NCBI RefSeq assembly: GCF_002102345.1
Contig: NZ_LQPP01000046.1
Location: forward strand, 62,001 to 126,000
Direction of reading: 5' to 3'
Length of the DNA: 64,000 nucleotides
Origin: Mycolicibacterium peregrinum
Lineage (GTDB): Bacteria; Actinomycetota; Actinomycetes; Mycobacteriales; Mycobacteriaceae
Position 1 is the first letter of the stretch. Every line of letters starts with the position of its first letter. This document shows positions 1 to 8,240 of the stretch, piece by piece. The notes under the pieces are model-generated. The model made no database searches and had not been told where the DNA came from. It saw only the letters and a list, made by a program, of their open reading frames with translations. The translations under genes and the position numbers were made by a program.

Positions 1-218
1 GTACCGGACACCTGGCCGCGGCCGGCCTCGATGTGTTCGCCGAGGAACCGGTACCGCCCGGCAACCCCCTGCTGGAGCTGCCCAATGTGGTGTTGACACC
101 GCATGTCACCTGGTACACGGCGGACACCATGCGGCGGTATCTGACCATGGCGGTGGACAACTGCCGGCGCATTCACGACGGCGAACCATTGGTCCACGTA
201 GTTAACGGGGTGAGATGA
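1..218 (+). CDS. D-2-hydroxyacid dehydrogenase, C-terminal fragment (5' end outside window)
   Basis: The reading frame is open from base 3 to the TGA at 216-218 and gives the last ~71 residues of an NAD-dependent 2-hydroxyacid dehydrogenase (phosphoglycerate dehydrogenase/glyoxylate reductase type). Visible family signatures are GLDVFAEEP, then NPLLELPNVVLTPH containing the catalytic His region, then a C-terminal helix ending in VVNGVR. The substrate cannot be told from this fragment. The stop codon lies only a few bases from the right-end hairpin of the neighbouring TnpB element, so the insertion sits at, or may even supply, the end of this gene. The C-terminus looks native in length, so the enzyme is probably still functional. 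Confidence 0.85.
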   Translation, partial: TGHLAAAGLDVFAEEPVPPGNPLLELPNVVLTPHVTWYTADTMRRYLTMAVDNCRRIHDGEPLVHVVNGVR

Positions 219-320
219 AGTCTCCGCCACCTGAAGGAGGCGGTTTCCCTACTGGCTACCGCTGTTAAGCGGCGGTTTTCGGGTTTTGACGTTTCACAGC
301 CTGCCTGATGGCGTTGGGCT
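199..320 (-). ncRNA. Putative omega-RNA / right end of TnpB element
   Basis: In IS200/IS605-type elements the TnpB guide RNA comes from the right end, overlapping the 3' end of tnpB and running into flanking DNA. Just downstream of the tnpB stop, bases 224-243 form a hairpin: two 8-base arms with one internal A/A mismatch around a TGAA loop (plus strand). On the minus strand it is followed by AGACTTCA. This matches the usual hairpin-plus-short-tail end of such elements. The following ~16-20 nt, from the 3' end of the dehydrogenase gene, would be the guide. Boundaries are approximate and inferred, not measured. Confidence 0.4.
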
Positions 321-1512
321 CCACGTCCTGCAAGGCCACTTCCTGGCCCCGGTGATTGATCACGATCGCGGCGTTGGTGTCAGCGTTGCCGGTCCACCCG
401 CATGCTGGGTTTGCACATCGGAACACCGCTTGGCTTTCGCGTTGTCCCTCTGCGGTGGACCCGCATCGGTGACACGTCTGCGACGTGCCGTGTGGCCGGA
501 CCCGGATGACCCGTGCCCCTGCTTGATCGGCCTTGTATGTGAGCAGTGTCAGAATCTGGTTCCATCCTTGATTGAGGATGGACCGGTTCAACCCGGACTT
601 TTGTTTGACGTTGATCCCCGGTGCTTCGACGGTGCCTCTAGCACTGCGGGTCATGTTCTTCACCCGCAGGTCCTCCACCACCAGGTTGGCCATCCCGGTG
701 GCGACCAGTGCGGTCGTGGCTTGGTGGGCGAAGTCGTAGCGGCGTCGGGCCTGGCGGGCTTTCAAGCTCGCGATCTGAGCGTAGGTCCGCAGCAGTCTAC
801 GGCTTGCTTTGTGGCCGCGGAGTGTCCCTGCCCGCTGCCGCGCGGCTTGGCGTTCAAGACGGTAAAGACGTTTCTTCTCACCTGCAGCGAGGGTGGCTGC
901 TTGGTCGATGAACGACCCGTCCGACAGTGCCAGAGTATGGATCACGCCACGGTCGATACCGACGCTGCCCCGTTGCACTCGCCGCTGGCGGGGTTTCACG
1001 ACCTGGTTTTCACCACGCACCACCAACATCCAGCCAGTCGACTCCCGCACCACCCGCGCACCGGTGACCCGTTCAGGTATGTCGCGGTGCAACCGGAGCT
1101 TGACCTTCCCGACTTTCGGAATGGACACGGTCGCCCACTTGCGATTGAGCCGGGTGAAGTTGAGGTCGCGAGCTTGGGGCACATCGACCGCGTGGCGTGC
1201 TCGACGCGTTCTCCAGGTAGGCCGGCCATGGGTGCCGTTCCAATAATTCAACCAGGCCTGCTGGTAGGCCTTGAGCACTTGCTGTGCAGCCTGTGCCGGC
1301 AGGATCGCGAGCCAGTCAATGTCCTTGCGGGCCTGCCGGATCGCCGCGTCCGAGTCCGACCACGACGGCCACCGTCTCGACGCCTCATAAAACGTGTGGT
1401 GCGCGTGGATGAGATTCCACAACGCCCGAGCAGCGCCAGCCTGACGAGCCAACACCTCCGACTGCGCCGCAGACGGTGCCAGCGGGTACTTCACGCACCG
1501 CTTGACCACCAT
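265..1512 (-). CDS. tnpB: TnpB, RNA-guided nuclease of an IS200/IS605-type element (IS1341-like, no TnpA)
   Basis: This encodes 415 residues, the normal TnpB size. The start was chosen at MVVKRCVKY because the family begins this way; the frame stays open upstream but that part has no family character. The RuvC-like nuclease residues appear intact: Asp187 in GIDRG, Glu280 in VVEDL and Asp378 in GNADTNAA. The zinc finger has Cys347/Cys350 (CHRC) and Cys366/Cys371. No tnpA transposase is adjacent, so the element is either mobilised in trans or kept as a stand-alone guided nuclease. TnpB proteins cut DNA matching the omega-RNA guide next to a short TAM at the left end. Base composition is close to that of its neighbours, so it is probably an adapted mycobacterial copy. 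Confidence 0.93.
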   Translation of the reverse strand: MVVKRCVKYPLAPSAAQSEVLARQAGAARALWNLIHAHHTFYEASRRWPSWSDSDAAIRQARKDIDWLAILPAQAAQQVLKAYQQAWLNYWNGTHGRPTWRTRRARHAVDVPQARDLNFTRLNRKWATVSIPKVGKVKLRLHRDIPERVTGARVVRESTGWMLVVRGENQVVKPRQRRVQRGSVGIDRGVIHTLALSDGSFIDQAATLAAGEKKRLYRLERQAARQRAGTLRGHKASRRLLRTYAQIASLKARQARRRYDFAHQATTALVATGMANLVVEDLRVKNMTRSARGTVEAPGINVKQKSGLNRSILNQGWNQILTLLTYKADQAGARVIRVRPHGTSQTCHRCGSTAEGQRESQAVFRCANPACGWTGNADTNAAIVINHRGQEVALQDVEPNAIRQAVKRQNPKTAA

Positions 1513-1852
1513 CAACTCGCTCACAGCAGCAGTATCGTCCACACCCCGGACATGACCGTTGGCGTATGTCACCACGATGGCAACGAAACGAGGATGCACC
1601 CCCAGGGAGACATGTCGTCTACAACCCCTCGCGTCCGAAAATACCTGTGGGGCCGACACTTCTGGTCCATCTCCTACTCCGCGCGCCCATTCGGCGGAGC
1701 GACCGAGAACCAGCAACGTCCCGTCTGACAGACACGACCTCGCTCTGCCCGCACAAGGTACAGATAGACCCCCGGAGTGGCGCCCGTCACGCCGGGGTAC
1801 CCTCGGCCCAACCGACCGGTTAATAGATGTACGCCCCGGATGGAGGAACCGC
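1513..1852. other. Non-coding stretch: TnpB element left end and fadE6 upstream region
   Basis: These 340 bases lie between the divergent tnpB and fadE6 starts. The left end of the TnpB element must lie here, but I cannot fix its boundary by eye. The part nearest fadE6 holds a 12-base palindrome AACCGACCGGTT (1810-1821; 5-base arms), an AT-rich TTAATAGAT stretch, and a clear ribosome-binding site GGAGGAA ending about 5 bases before the fadE6 ATG. The palindrome is a weak operator candidate. The open frames crossing this stretch have no recognisable protein character. Confidence 0.5.
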
Positions 1853-4048
1853 ATGCCTATTGCGATCACGTCTGAGCACAGCGACCTGGCCGATTCGGTC
1901 CGGTCTCTGGTGGCGAGAGTGGCGCCCTCGGAGGTGCTTCACGAAGCGCTGGAGACCCCGATCCCCACTCCCCCGCCGTACTGGAAAGCCACGGCCGAGC
2001 AGGGGCTGTTGGGCGTCCATCTCTCGGAATCCGTTGGCGGACAAGGGTTCGGCATCCTTGAACTGGCCATCACACTGGCCGAGTTCGGCTACGGCGCGGT
2101 CCCGGGGCCCTTCGTGCCATCGGCGGTCGCCAGCGCACTGATCTCGGCCGGCAACCCCGAGGCGAAGGTCCTGAGCGGCCTGGCCTCGGGCGAGACCATC
2201 GCGGCCTACGCCATCGACTCCGGTCTGACCGCGACCCGCCACGGTGACGGCCTGGTGATCCGCGGCGAGGCCCGGGCGGTGCCCTCCGCAGCGCAGGCAT
2301 CGATCCTGGTGCTCCCGGTCGCGATCGAGTCCGGCGTCCAGTGGGTCGTGCTGGACACCGCCCAGCTCGAGATCGAACCGGTGCGCAGCGTCGATCCGTT
2401 GCGTCCGTTGGCCCACGTCCGGGCCAATGCCGTCGAGGTCGACGCCGACCGGGTGTTGACCAGCCTGAGCACCGCCCATGCCCGCGCACTGATCACCACA
2501 CTGCTGTCGGCCGAGGCGATCGGTGTCGCGCGCTGGGCCACCGACACCGCCACGGCATACGCCAAGATCCGCGAACAGTTCGGCAGGCCGATCGGGCAGT
2601 TCCAGGCGATCAAGCACAAGTGCGCCGGGATGATCGCCGAGACCGAACGGGCGACGGCCGCGGTCTGGGACGCTGCCCGGGCGCTCGACGACGCGCAGGA
2701 AGATCCTTCTGCGGAAACTCATTACGAGTTCGCCGCCGCAGTGGCCGCCACCCTGGCACCCGCCGCCGCACAGCACACCGCCCAGGACTGCATCCAGGTG
2801 CACGGCGGGATCGGCTTCACCTGGGAACACGACACCAACGTCTACTACCGGCGCGCACTCGTGCTGGCTGCCTGCTTCGGCCGGGCCTCGGACTACCCGC
2901 AACTGGTGGTCGACACCGCGACGGCGAGCGGGATGCGGCCGGTCGACATCGACCTCGATCCGGACACCGAGAAGCTGCGTGACGAGATCCGGGCGGAAGT
3001 CGCTGGGCTGAAAGCTATTCCGAGCGGCGCCGAACGCAACACCGCGATCGCCGAGGGTGGTTGGGTGCAGCCGCACCTGCCCAAACCGTGGGGCCGCGCG
3101 TCGGAGCCGATCGAGCAGATCATCATCGCCCAGGAATTCAGCACCGGCCGCGTGCGGCGCCCACAAATGGGTATCGCCGCCTGGATCATCCCGTCGATTG
3201 TGGCCTTCGGCACCGAGGAACAACAGCAGCGGTTCCTGCCGCCGACGTTCCGCGGCGAGATGATCTGGTGCCAGCTGTTTTCTGAGCCGGGTGCCGGTTC
3301 GGACCTGGCCAGCCTGACCACCAAGGCCACCAAGGTCGACGGCGGCTGGCGAATCACCGGGCAGAAGATCTGGACGACGGGTGCGCAGTTCTCGGAGTGG
3401 GGGGCCCTGCTGGCGAGAACGGAGCCAAGCGCTCCAAAACACAATGGCATCACGTACTTCCTGCTGGATATGAAGTCACCGGGCGTCGAGGTGAAGCCGC
3501 TGCGCGAGCTGACCGGCAACGCGATGTTCAACACCGTGTTCATCGACGACGTGTTCGTACCCGACGACATGGTGCTCGGCGAGGTCAACCGCGGCTGGGA
3601 GGTCAGCCGCAACACCCTGACCAATGAGCGGGTGTCGATCGGCAGCAGTGAGCCGCCGTTCCTGGCCAACCTCGACCAGTTCGTGGCCTTCTTACGTGAC
3701 GGGCAGTTCGACCAGATCGAGCAGAACCGTGCGGGCCAGTTGATCGCCGAAGGCCACGCCGCCAAGGTGTTGAACCTGCGTTCCACACTGCTGACACTGG
3801 CCGGCGGGGACGCCATGCCTGCGGCTGCGATCTCCAAACTGCTGTCGATGAAGACCGGCCAGGGGTACGCCGAGTTCGCGGTGGCCTCCTTCGGCACCGA
3901 CGGCGCCGTCGGGGACCCCGAGCAGGAATTCGGCCGCTGGGCCGAGTACCTGTTGGCCAGCCGCGCCACCACGATCTACGGCGGCACCACCGAGGTTCAG
4001 CTCAACATCATCGCCGAACGCCTGCTGGGCCTGCCCCGCGATCCGTAA
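1853..4048 (+). CDS. fadE6: Two-domain acyl-CoA dehydrogenase, FadE6-type
   Basis: This encodes 731 residues with two fused acyl-CoA dehydrogenase domains. The first (about 1-370) contains REQFGRPIGQFQAIKHK near residue 240 and VHGGIGFTWEHD near 315. The second (about 380-731) contains the FAD/substrate motif EPGAGSDLASL near 472 and ends with IYGGTTEVQLNIIAERLLG. Such enzymes oxidise acyl-CoA to enoyl-CoA with FAD, passing electrons to ETF; the double-domain form is typical of mycobacterial FadE6 and FadE34. Length and the nearby fadD2 and LigD-POL-like genes match the mycobacterial fadE6 locus. The ATG is preceded by a good GGAGGAA site. The acyl substrate is not known from sequence. Confidence 0.88.
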   Translation: MPIAITSEHSDLADSVRSLVARVAPSEVLHEALETPIPTPPPYWKATAEQGLLGVHLSESVGGQGFGILELAITLAEFGYGAVPGPFVPSAVASALISAGNPEAKVLSGLASGETIAAYAIDSGLTATRHGDGLVIRGEARAVPSAAQASILVLPVAIESGVQWVVLDTAQLEIEPVRSVDPLRPLAHVRANAVEVDADRVLTSLSTAHARALITTLLSAEAIGVARWATDTATAYAKIREQFGRPIGQFQAIKHKCAGMIAETERATAAVWDAARALDDAQEDPSAETHYEFAAAVAATLAPAAAQHTAQDCIQVHGGIGFTWEHDTNVYYRRALVLAACFGRASDYPQLVVDTATASGMRPVDIDLDPDTEKLRDEIRAEVAGLKAIPSGAERNTAIAEGGWVQPHLPKPWGRASEPIEQIIIAQEFSTGRVRRPQMGIAAWIIPSIVAFGTEEQQQRFLPPTFRGEMIWCQLFSEPGAGSDLASLTTKATKVDGGWRITGQKIWTTGAQFSEWGALLARTEPSAPKHNGITYFLLDMKSPGVEVKPLRELTGNAMFNTVFIDDVFVPDDMVLGEVNRGWEVSRNTLTNERVSIGSSEPPFLANLDQFVAFLRDGQFDQIEQNRAGQLIAEGHAAKVLNLRSTLLTLAGGDAMPAAAISKLLSMKTGQGYAEFAVASFGTDGAVGDPEQEFGRWAEYLLASRATTIYGGTTEVQLNIIAERLLGLPRDP

Positions 4049-4072
4049 CCCCGTTTGGCCGACGCGACGTAG

Positions 4073-4107
4073 AACTGCCTCTTTTTCCCTGGAAAAGGGG
4101 CAGTTTT
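4073..4107 (+). terminator. Rho-independent-type terminator after fadE6
   Basis: Arms 4073-4085 and 4093-4105 pair over 13 bp with one G-T pair around a short loop, followed by TTTT. It begins 25 bases after the fadE6 stop. The strong stem and T run are unusual for mycobacteria and support real termination. Confidence 0.75.
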
Positions 4108-4179
4108 GCGTGTGCTCGGCGAGTGACTCGAGTGCTACCGTCGAAATAGACGGCTACCAGAAACGGTTGGCACTCAACG

Positions 4180-4467
4180 ATGAGAACGTCAGTACAGCGC
4201 ATCCTGCGCCCGGTGGCAGTAGGCGCAGCGGCAGTCGCGGTGGTCATCGCGCCGACTGCCGTATCGGGTCAGGTCTCTACGGGACCTGCCGAGATTCAGG
4301 CTGAGCCATGTGTAAACGGGGTCATCCCGTGGAATCCGTACGTCGTGAACTGCAATCTGCAACCCAGACCGCCGCGGGTGCGTGGGTCGGCTCCCGATGC
4401 CGGCGCCATCATCGCGTGCCGCGGCCGGCCGGGTTGCCTGGCCTGGTACATCAACGGGCCGCCGTGA
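4180..4467 (+). CDS. Small secreted protein, four cysteines
   Basis: This encodes 95 residues. Residues 1-30 form a typical Sec signal peptide: basic RTSVQRILR, then a hydrophobic Ala/Val core, with likely cleavage near VSG. The mature part is Pro-rich and holds four cysteines (44, 58, 80, 86) that could make two disulfides. It resembles the many short exported mycobacterial proteins with no assigned function, and I do not recognise a domain. The ribosome-binding site is weak. It is followed 18 bases later by a small membrane protein gene on the same strand, so the two may be co-transcribed. Confidence 0.65.
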   Translation: MRTSVQRILRPVAVGAAAVAVVIAPTAVSGQVSTGPAEIQAEPCVNGVIPWNPYVVNCNLQPRPPRVRGSAPDAGAIIACRGRPGCLAWYINGPP

Positions 4468-4485
4468 TGGATGTGAGCCGAAGAT

Positions 4486-4797
4486 ATGGGCAGCGATGAA
4501 GACGATGTCGAAAAGCGTTGGCACAACCCGGAAATGTTCCGGTCCGCGGTGGGCTACGTGGTCGCCGTCGTTGTCGTGGCGGGCTTGGCGCTGACGTTCT
4601 ACGCCTTTGATCACTCCGTATTGTCCGCCGCGCTGGTTCCCACGATCACCTTCGTCGGCGGGGTCGGAGCTTTCTTCCGGACCTATCAGGTGTGGAAAGC
4701 CGAGGGCACCTGGCCGATCTGGCAGGGCGCAGGGTGGTTCCTGCTGGCGTTGTCGTTGGTATGCCTGGCCGTGCCCGGCACCGCGATGCTCTCTTAA
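4486..4797 (+). CDS. Small three-helix membrane protein, unknown function
   Basis: This encodes 103 residues. An acidic N-terminus (GSDEDDVEKRW) is followed by three hydrophobic segments at about 22-42, 46-65 and 80-101, with a short basic loop (RTYQVWK) between the second and third. This is a conserved-type mycobacterial integral membrane protein without a recognised domain. The stop codon overlaps that of the convergent SDR gene by four bases (4794-4797), leaving no room for a terminator between them. Confidence 0.65.
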   Translation: MGSDEDDVEKRWHNPEMFRSAVGYVVAVVVVAGLALTFYAFDHSVLSAALVPTITFVGGVGAFFRTYQVWKAEGTWPIWQGAGWFLLALSLVCLAVPGTAMLS

Positions 4798-5654
4798 TGC
4801 CCCTTGTTGAGCTCCGCTTGCACAGCCCGGTTACGGTCGAGCGCCGTTTTCGCGAGGCGCAACGACAGCCGCGGTGACAGCCGCTCCAGATACCAGAACA
4901 ACTTCCACCACGCGGGCACGATGATCATCGCGTCGCCCCGCATCACAGCCCGCACCACACGCTTGGCGAAAACGTCAGGATCCATGGGCCGCAACGGCTC
5001 CCACACCTTCTTGACGAAGTCTTCGTCGGTGACGCCGGGGCCCTTGAGCCGGCCGTACTTGCCACCGCTGAGAATCGGGGTCCGGATGACTCCGGGGCAC
5101 AGCGCCGAAACCAGCACGTTGTGACGCTCGGCCTCGACGCGCAAGGTCCGCGAGATGGCCACGACCGCATGCTTGGTGGCGGAGTAGCTCGCCTGGCCTG
5201 CGCCGGTCATGAGCCCGGCCATGGAGGCGGTGTTCACGATGTGGCCGCTGTGCTGCTGGATCATGACGGGATACACCGCCTGGATGCCGTGCACGACACC
5301 ACGCAGGTTCACGTCGAAGACTTCGTTCCAGTCGTCCAGCGTGTAGGAGTCGATCTCGCCGCCGACCCCGATTCCCGCATTGTTGAACAGGTAGTCGATG
5401 CGGCCCGACCGCTCCACGATCGTGGCGATCGCGCGCTCGAATGAGGCGAAGTCGCGCACGTCGAGCTCGATGGCGTGTGCTGTTCCGTCACTGGCGCCGA
5501 GCTTGTCGGCGAGGTCCTGCGCGACGTCCTTCTGTCGATCGGCAATCCACACCTCAGCGCCTTGGCCGGCCAGCCTTGCCGCGAGCGCCGCACCGATACC
5601 GGATGCACCACCGGTGATCACGGCGACTTTTCCCGATACGCTCTGCGCCCCCAT
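4794..5654 (-). CDS. Short-chain dehydrogenase/reductase
   Basis: This encodes 286 residues. The Rossmann cofactor motif TGGASGIG is at 14-21, an Asp at 39 (IADR) suggests NAD(H) preference, NNAG is at 91-94, and the catalytic set is Ser144, Tyr157 and Lys161 (YSATK). A C-terminal extension rich in aromatic and basic residues (PAWWKLFWYLERL) suggests membrane association, as seen in lipid-acting SDRs. The start was set at MGAQSVSGK; an upstream in-frame ATG at 5684 would add ten residues. It follows another SDR gene by 46 bases in the same direction and probably shares its transcript. The substrate is unknown; a hydroxyacyl or alcohol substrate in lipid metabolism is an inference. Confidence 0.85.
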   Translation of the reverse strand: MGAQSVSGKVAVITGGASGIGAALAARLAGQGAEVWIADRQKDVAQDLADKLGASDGTAHAIELDVRDFASFERAIATIVERSGRIDYLFNNAGIGVGGEIDSYTLDDWNEVFDVNLRGVVHGIQAVYPVMIQQHSGHIVNTASMAGLMTGAGQASYSATKHAVVAISRTLRVEAERHNVLVSALCPGVIRTPILSGGKYGRLKGPGVTDEDFVKKVWEPLRPMDPDVFAKRVVRAVMRGDAMIIVPAWWKLFWYLERLSPRLSLRLAKTALDRNRAVQAELNKGH

Positions 5655-5700
5655 GGCGGCAGAATACGTTCGATCTCGAGGCACCGCCGGAGGTTGACCG

Positions 5701-6483
5701 TCAGGGCAGGATCGAGTCGACGTAACCGCCGTCGACGCGGAGCGCCCCGCCTGTGGTCGCCGAGGCCAGGGGCGACGCCAGATACGTCACCATGTTGGCG
5801 ATCTCCTCCGGCTCGATCAGGCGCTGGATCAGCGACTGCGGCCGATGCTTGATCATGAACTCCCGCTGCGCCTCGTCCCACGGCAGCGACTTGTCGACGA
5901 GCTGGTAGACGAAATCCTCGACGCCCGCGGTATGGGTCGGCCCGGCGATCACCGAGTTCACGGTCACGCCGCTGCCCGCAGCTTCCTTGGCGAAACCACG
6001 CGACACCGCGAGCAGAGCAGTCTTGGACACGCCGTAATGAATCATCTCCGCCGGGGTGACAATCGCGGAGTCACTGGCGATCTGGATCGCGCGGCCCCAG
6101 CCGCGCTCGGTCATGCCCGGCAGGTAGCTACGGATAAGCCGCACGGCCGCAAGCACATTCACGTCGAAGTAGGCGCGCCACTGCTCGTCGGTGATCTCCA
6201 TCGGCGGAACCGCCCCGAAGATGCCGAGGTTGTTCACCAGGATGTCGACGTCGGGCAACTGACGCAGCAGCTCGGCAGTTCCCTCCTCCGTCGAGACGTC
6301 GGCGGCAACACCCAGGACGTCGAACTCGCCCAGTTTGGCGACGGCCTCATCGACGCGGGCCGACGTACGACCGTTGACGGCGACGCGGGCACCGCTACGT
6401 GCAAGTTGCTCGGCGATGGCCAGCCCGATGCCCTGCGTCGAGCCCGTGACGAGTGCGGTCTTTCCGGTCAGTTCGATGTTCAC
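5701..6483 (-). CDS. SDR family oxidoreductase, 3-oxoacyl reductase-like
   Basis: This encodes 260 residues from a GTG start. TGSTQGIG lies at 13-20, NNLG at 84-87 (an NNAG variant), and the catalytic residues are Ser137 (or 139), Tyr150 and Lys154 (YGVSK). GRTSAR after strand 2 suggests NADP(H). The length and the C-terminal TTGGALRVDGGYVDS match classical FabG-like SDRs. It sits between fadD2 (29 bases upstream) and the other SDR, so the three probably form a fadD2-SDR-SDR operon acting on acyl-CoA-derived substrates. The precise reaction is not deducible. Confidence 0.87.
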   Translation of the reverse strand: MNIELTGKTALVTGSTQGIGLAIAEQLARSGARVAVNGRTSARVDEAVAKLGEFDVLGVAADVSTEEGTAELLRQLPDVDILVNNLGIFGAVPPMEITDEQWRAYFDVNVLAAVRLIRSYLPGMTERGWGRAIQIASDSAIVTPAEMIHYGVSKTALLAVSRGFAKEAAGSGVTVNSVIAGPTHTAGVEDFVYQLVDKSLPWDEAQREFMIKHRPQSLIQRLIEPEEIANMVTYLASPLASATTGGALRVDGGYVDSILP

Positions 6484-6512
6484 AAGGCTGTACTACCACC
6501 GATCAGAGCAAA

Positions 6513-8186
6513 CTATTCCAGGTTGCGGAGTTCCCGCTTGAGGATCTTGCCGGTCGGGTTGCGCGGCAACTCGTCGAGGAACACCACCTCACGCGGCACC
6601 TTGTAGCGCGCCAGATGCTCTTTGACGTAGGACTTGATCGAGTCCTCGTCGAGGCTGGCTCCTTCGGCCTTCACCACGAAGGCCTTGAGCCGCGCACCCC
6701 ATTCCTTGTCCTCGACACCGAGCGCGGTGGCCTCGATGACGTCGGGGTGTCCGCTGATCAGATCCTCGACCTCGGCAGGGAACACGTTCTCGCCACCGGA
6801 GACGATCATCTCGTCGTCGCGACCGCTGACGTAGAGCAGGCCGTGCTCGTCGAAGTATCCGACGTCGCCCGACGACAGCATGCCGTCGATGATCTCCTTG
6901 CCCCCGCCACCGGTATATCCCTTGAACGGGAAGGTGTTTCGCACGAAGATGCGCCCCACCTGCCCCGTCGGCAACTCGTTGCCGTTGTCATCGATGATCT
7001 TGACGGTGATGCCCTTGACCACCGGTCCGACCGTCGACGGATTGATCGACAGATCCTTGGGGCGCGCGATGCTGGCGAAAGCGATCTCGGTCGATCCGTA
7101 GAGGTTGTAGATGACCGGCCCGAGCTCTTTGAGGGCACGGGATGCCAGTTCCGCGCCGAGTTGGGAGCCGGAGACGAACACGATCCGCAACGACGACAGG
7201 TTGGGTTTGGGCTGCATCTGATCGAGATGGTCGAGCATGCGCGAGAGCATCACCGGCACCACCACCATGCCGGTGACTCCGTGCTTCTCGACGTCTTCGA
7301 ACACGGTGGCCGGCTTGAACCGGCGACGGAGCACCAGCGTGGAGCCCAGCATCATCGCGACGGTGGCGTGCAGGAACCCGAGCGCATGGAACATCGGCGC
7401 GGGCAGTGCGGTCACCTCACCGGCCTTGAACGGGACGTGGGACAGCACTCCCCCGATCGGCGCCAGTGACGGCGGAGCGGCCCGGTTGGCGCCCTTGGGA
7501 GTGCCGGTGGTGCCGCTGGTCAGGATGATGATCGCAGGATGCTTGGTGGCCCTGGGTGCGGGACGGCCGTTGCTGCGTGCGATGACGTCGGCCAGCGTTT
7601 CATCGGTGCTGCCTGACGGCTCTTCGGAATCGGGGTTGACGCCCAGCGCCCGCAGTTTGCCCAGAGCCGGTTCGGCGTGTGCCACGGCAGCGGTGTACTC
7701 GTCGTCGTAGATGATCACCTTCGCGCCCTCGCGCTCGGAGACCTCTTTGATCTGCGGCCCCGAGAACTCGGAGTTCAGCATGATGATCCGGGCCCCGACC
7801 CGGGCCGCGCCGTATTGGGCGATCAGGAACCAACGGTGATTGCGGGACAGGATGGCCACCCCGTCACCGCCGCGCACACCCATGGTGAGCAGTTCGTTGG
7901 CCACCGCGTGCGCGGCGGCGTCGAGCTCACCGAACGTCAACTCGCCTTCGTCGTCGATCACCGCGACACGGTTGGGGTGCCGACGCGCGTTGAGCGCGGG
8001 GATCATCCCGATCTCGCCCCAGGTCCGAATGTCGTTCAGCATGGCCACGATGTGCTGCGGGGGCTCCAGCCGCAGCGCGCCTGCCTCGAACATCTTGCGC
8101 GCGTAGTGCAATTCGGCCGCGCCTCGCTCCGCGTACTGCTTGGCTTTCGCGGTCAGGTTCGCCGGCAGATCAGACAGACTTGGCAT
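6513..8186 (-). CDS. fadD2: Fatty acid-CoA ligase, FadD2-type
   Basis: This encodes 557 residues of an AMP-forming acyl-CoA synthetase. The ATP/AMP loop is TSGTTGTPKG (around 220), the adenylate motif is NLYGSTE, the hinge is YVSGRDDEMIVSGGENV (around 450), and the catalytic Lys lies in PTGKILKREL near the C-terminus. It activates a fatty or related acid to its CoA thioester in the cytosol. The start at ATG 8186 is supported by a leaderless-type promoter: TATTGT at 8193-8198 followed by six bases and then ATG. An open frame continues upstream but crosses the divergent polymerase gene. Size, position near fadE6 and the divergent POL-domain gene match the mycobacterial fadD2 locus. Confidence 0.87.
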   Translation of the reverse strand: MPSLSDLPANLTAKAKQYAERGAAELHYARKMFEAGALRLEPPQHIVAMLNDIRTWGEIGMIPALNARRHPNRVAVIDDEGELTFGELDAAAHAVANELLTMGVRGGDGVAILSRNHRWFLIAQYGAARVGARIIMLNSEFSGPQIKEVSEREGAKVIIYDDEYTAAVAHAEPALGKLRALGVNPDSEEPSGSTDETLADVIARSNGRPAPRATKHPAIIILTSGTTGTPKGANRAAPPSLAPIGGVLSHVPFKAGEVTALPAPMFHALGFLHATVAMMLGSTLVLRRRFKPATVFEDVEKHGVTGMVVVPVMLSRMLDHLDQMQPKPNLSSLRIVFVSGSQLGAELASRALKELGPVIYNLYGSTEIAFASIARPKDLSINPSTVGPVVKGITVKIIDDNGNELPTGQVGRIFVRNTFPFKGYTGGGGKEIIDGMLSSGDVGYFDEHGLLYVSGRDDEMIVSGGENVFPAEVEDLISGHPDVIEATALGVEDKEWGARLKAFVVKAEGASLDEDSIKSYVKEHLARYKVPREVVFLDELPRNPTGKILKRELRNLE

Positions 8187-8192
8187 GTCGCC

Positions 8193-8234
8193 ACAATAAG
8201 TGACATCTATCGCACCGCGGGCGGTAACTACCAT
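8193..8234. promoter_or_regulatory. Divergent leaderless promoters, fadD2 / primase-polymerase
   Basis: Two TANNNT -10 boxes face opposite ways: TATTGT (complement of 8193-8198) ends 6 bases before the fadD2 ATG, and TACCAT (8229-8234) ends 6 bases before the polymerase ATG. This spacing puts transcription start on the start codon itself, the common mycobacterial leaderless arrangement. There is no ribosome-binding site at either gene, which fits. Confidence 0.55.
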
Positions 8235-8240
8235 GTGGTC

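Noticed and set aside
286..1728. 480-residue open frame opposite tnpB
   Set aside because: It lies antisense to a clear TnpB with intact motifs and has no protein-family character; high GC creates such frames.
1513..1869. N-terminal extension of TnpB by 119 residues
   Set aside because: The added residues show no TnpB homology and would overlap the fadE6 start and its ribosome-binding site; ATG 1512 matches the family start.
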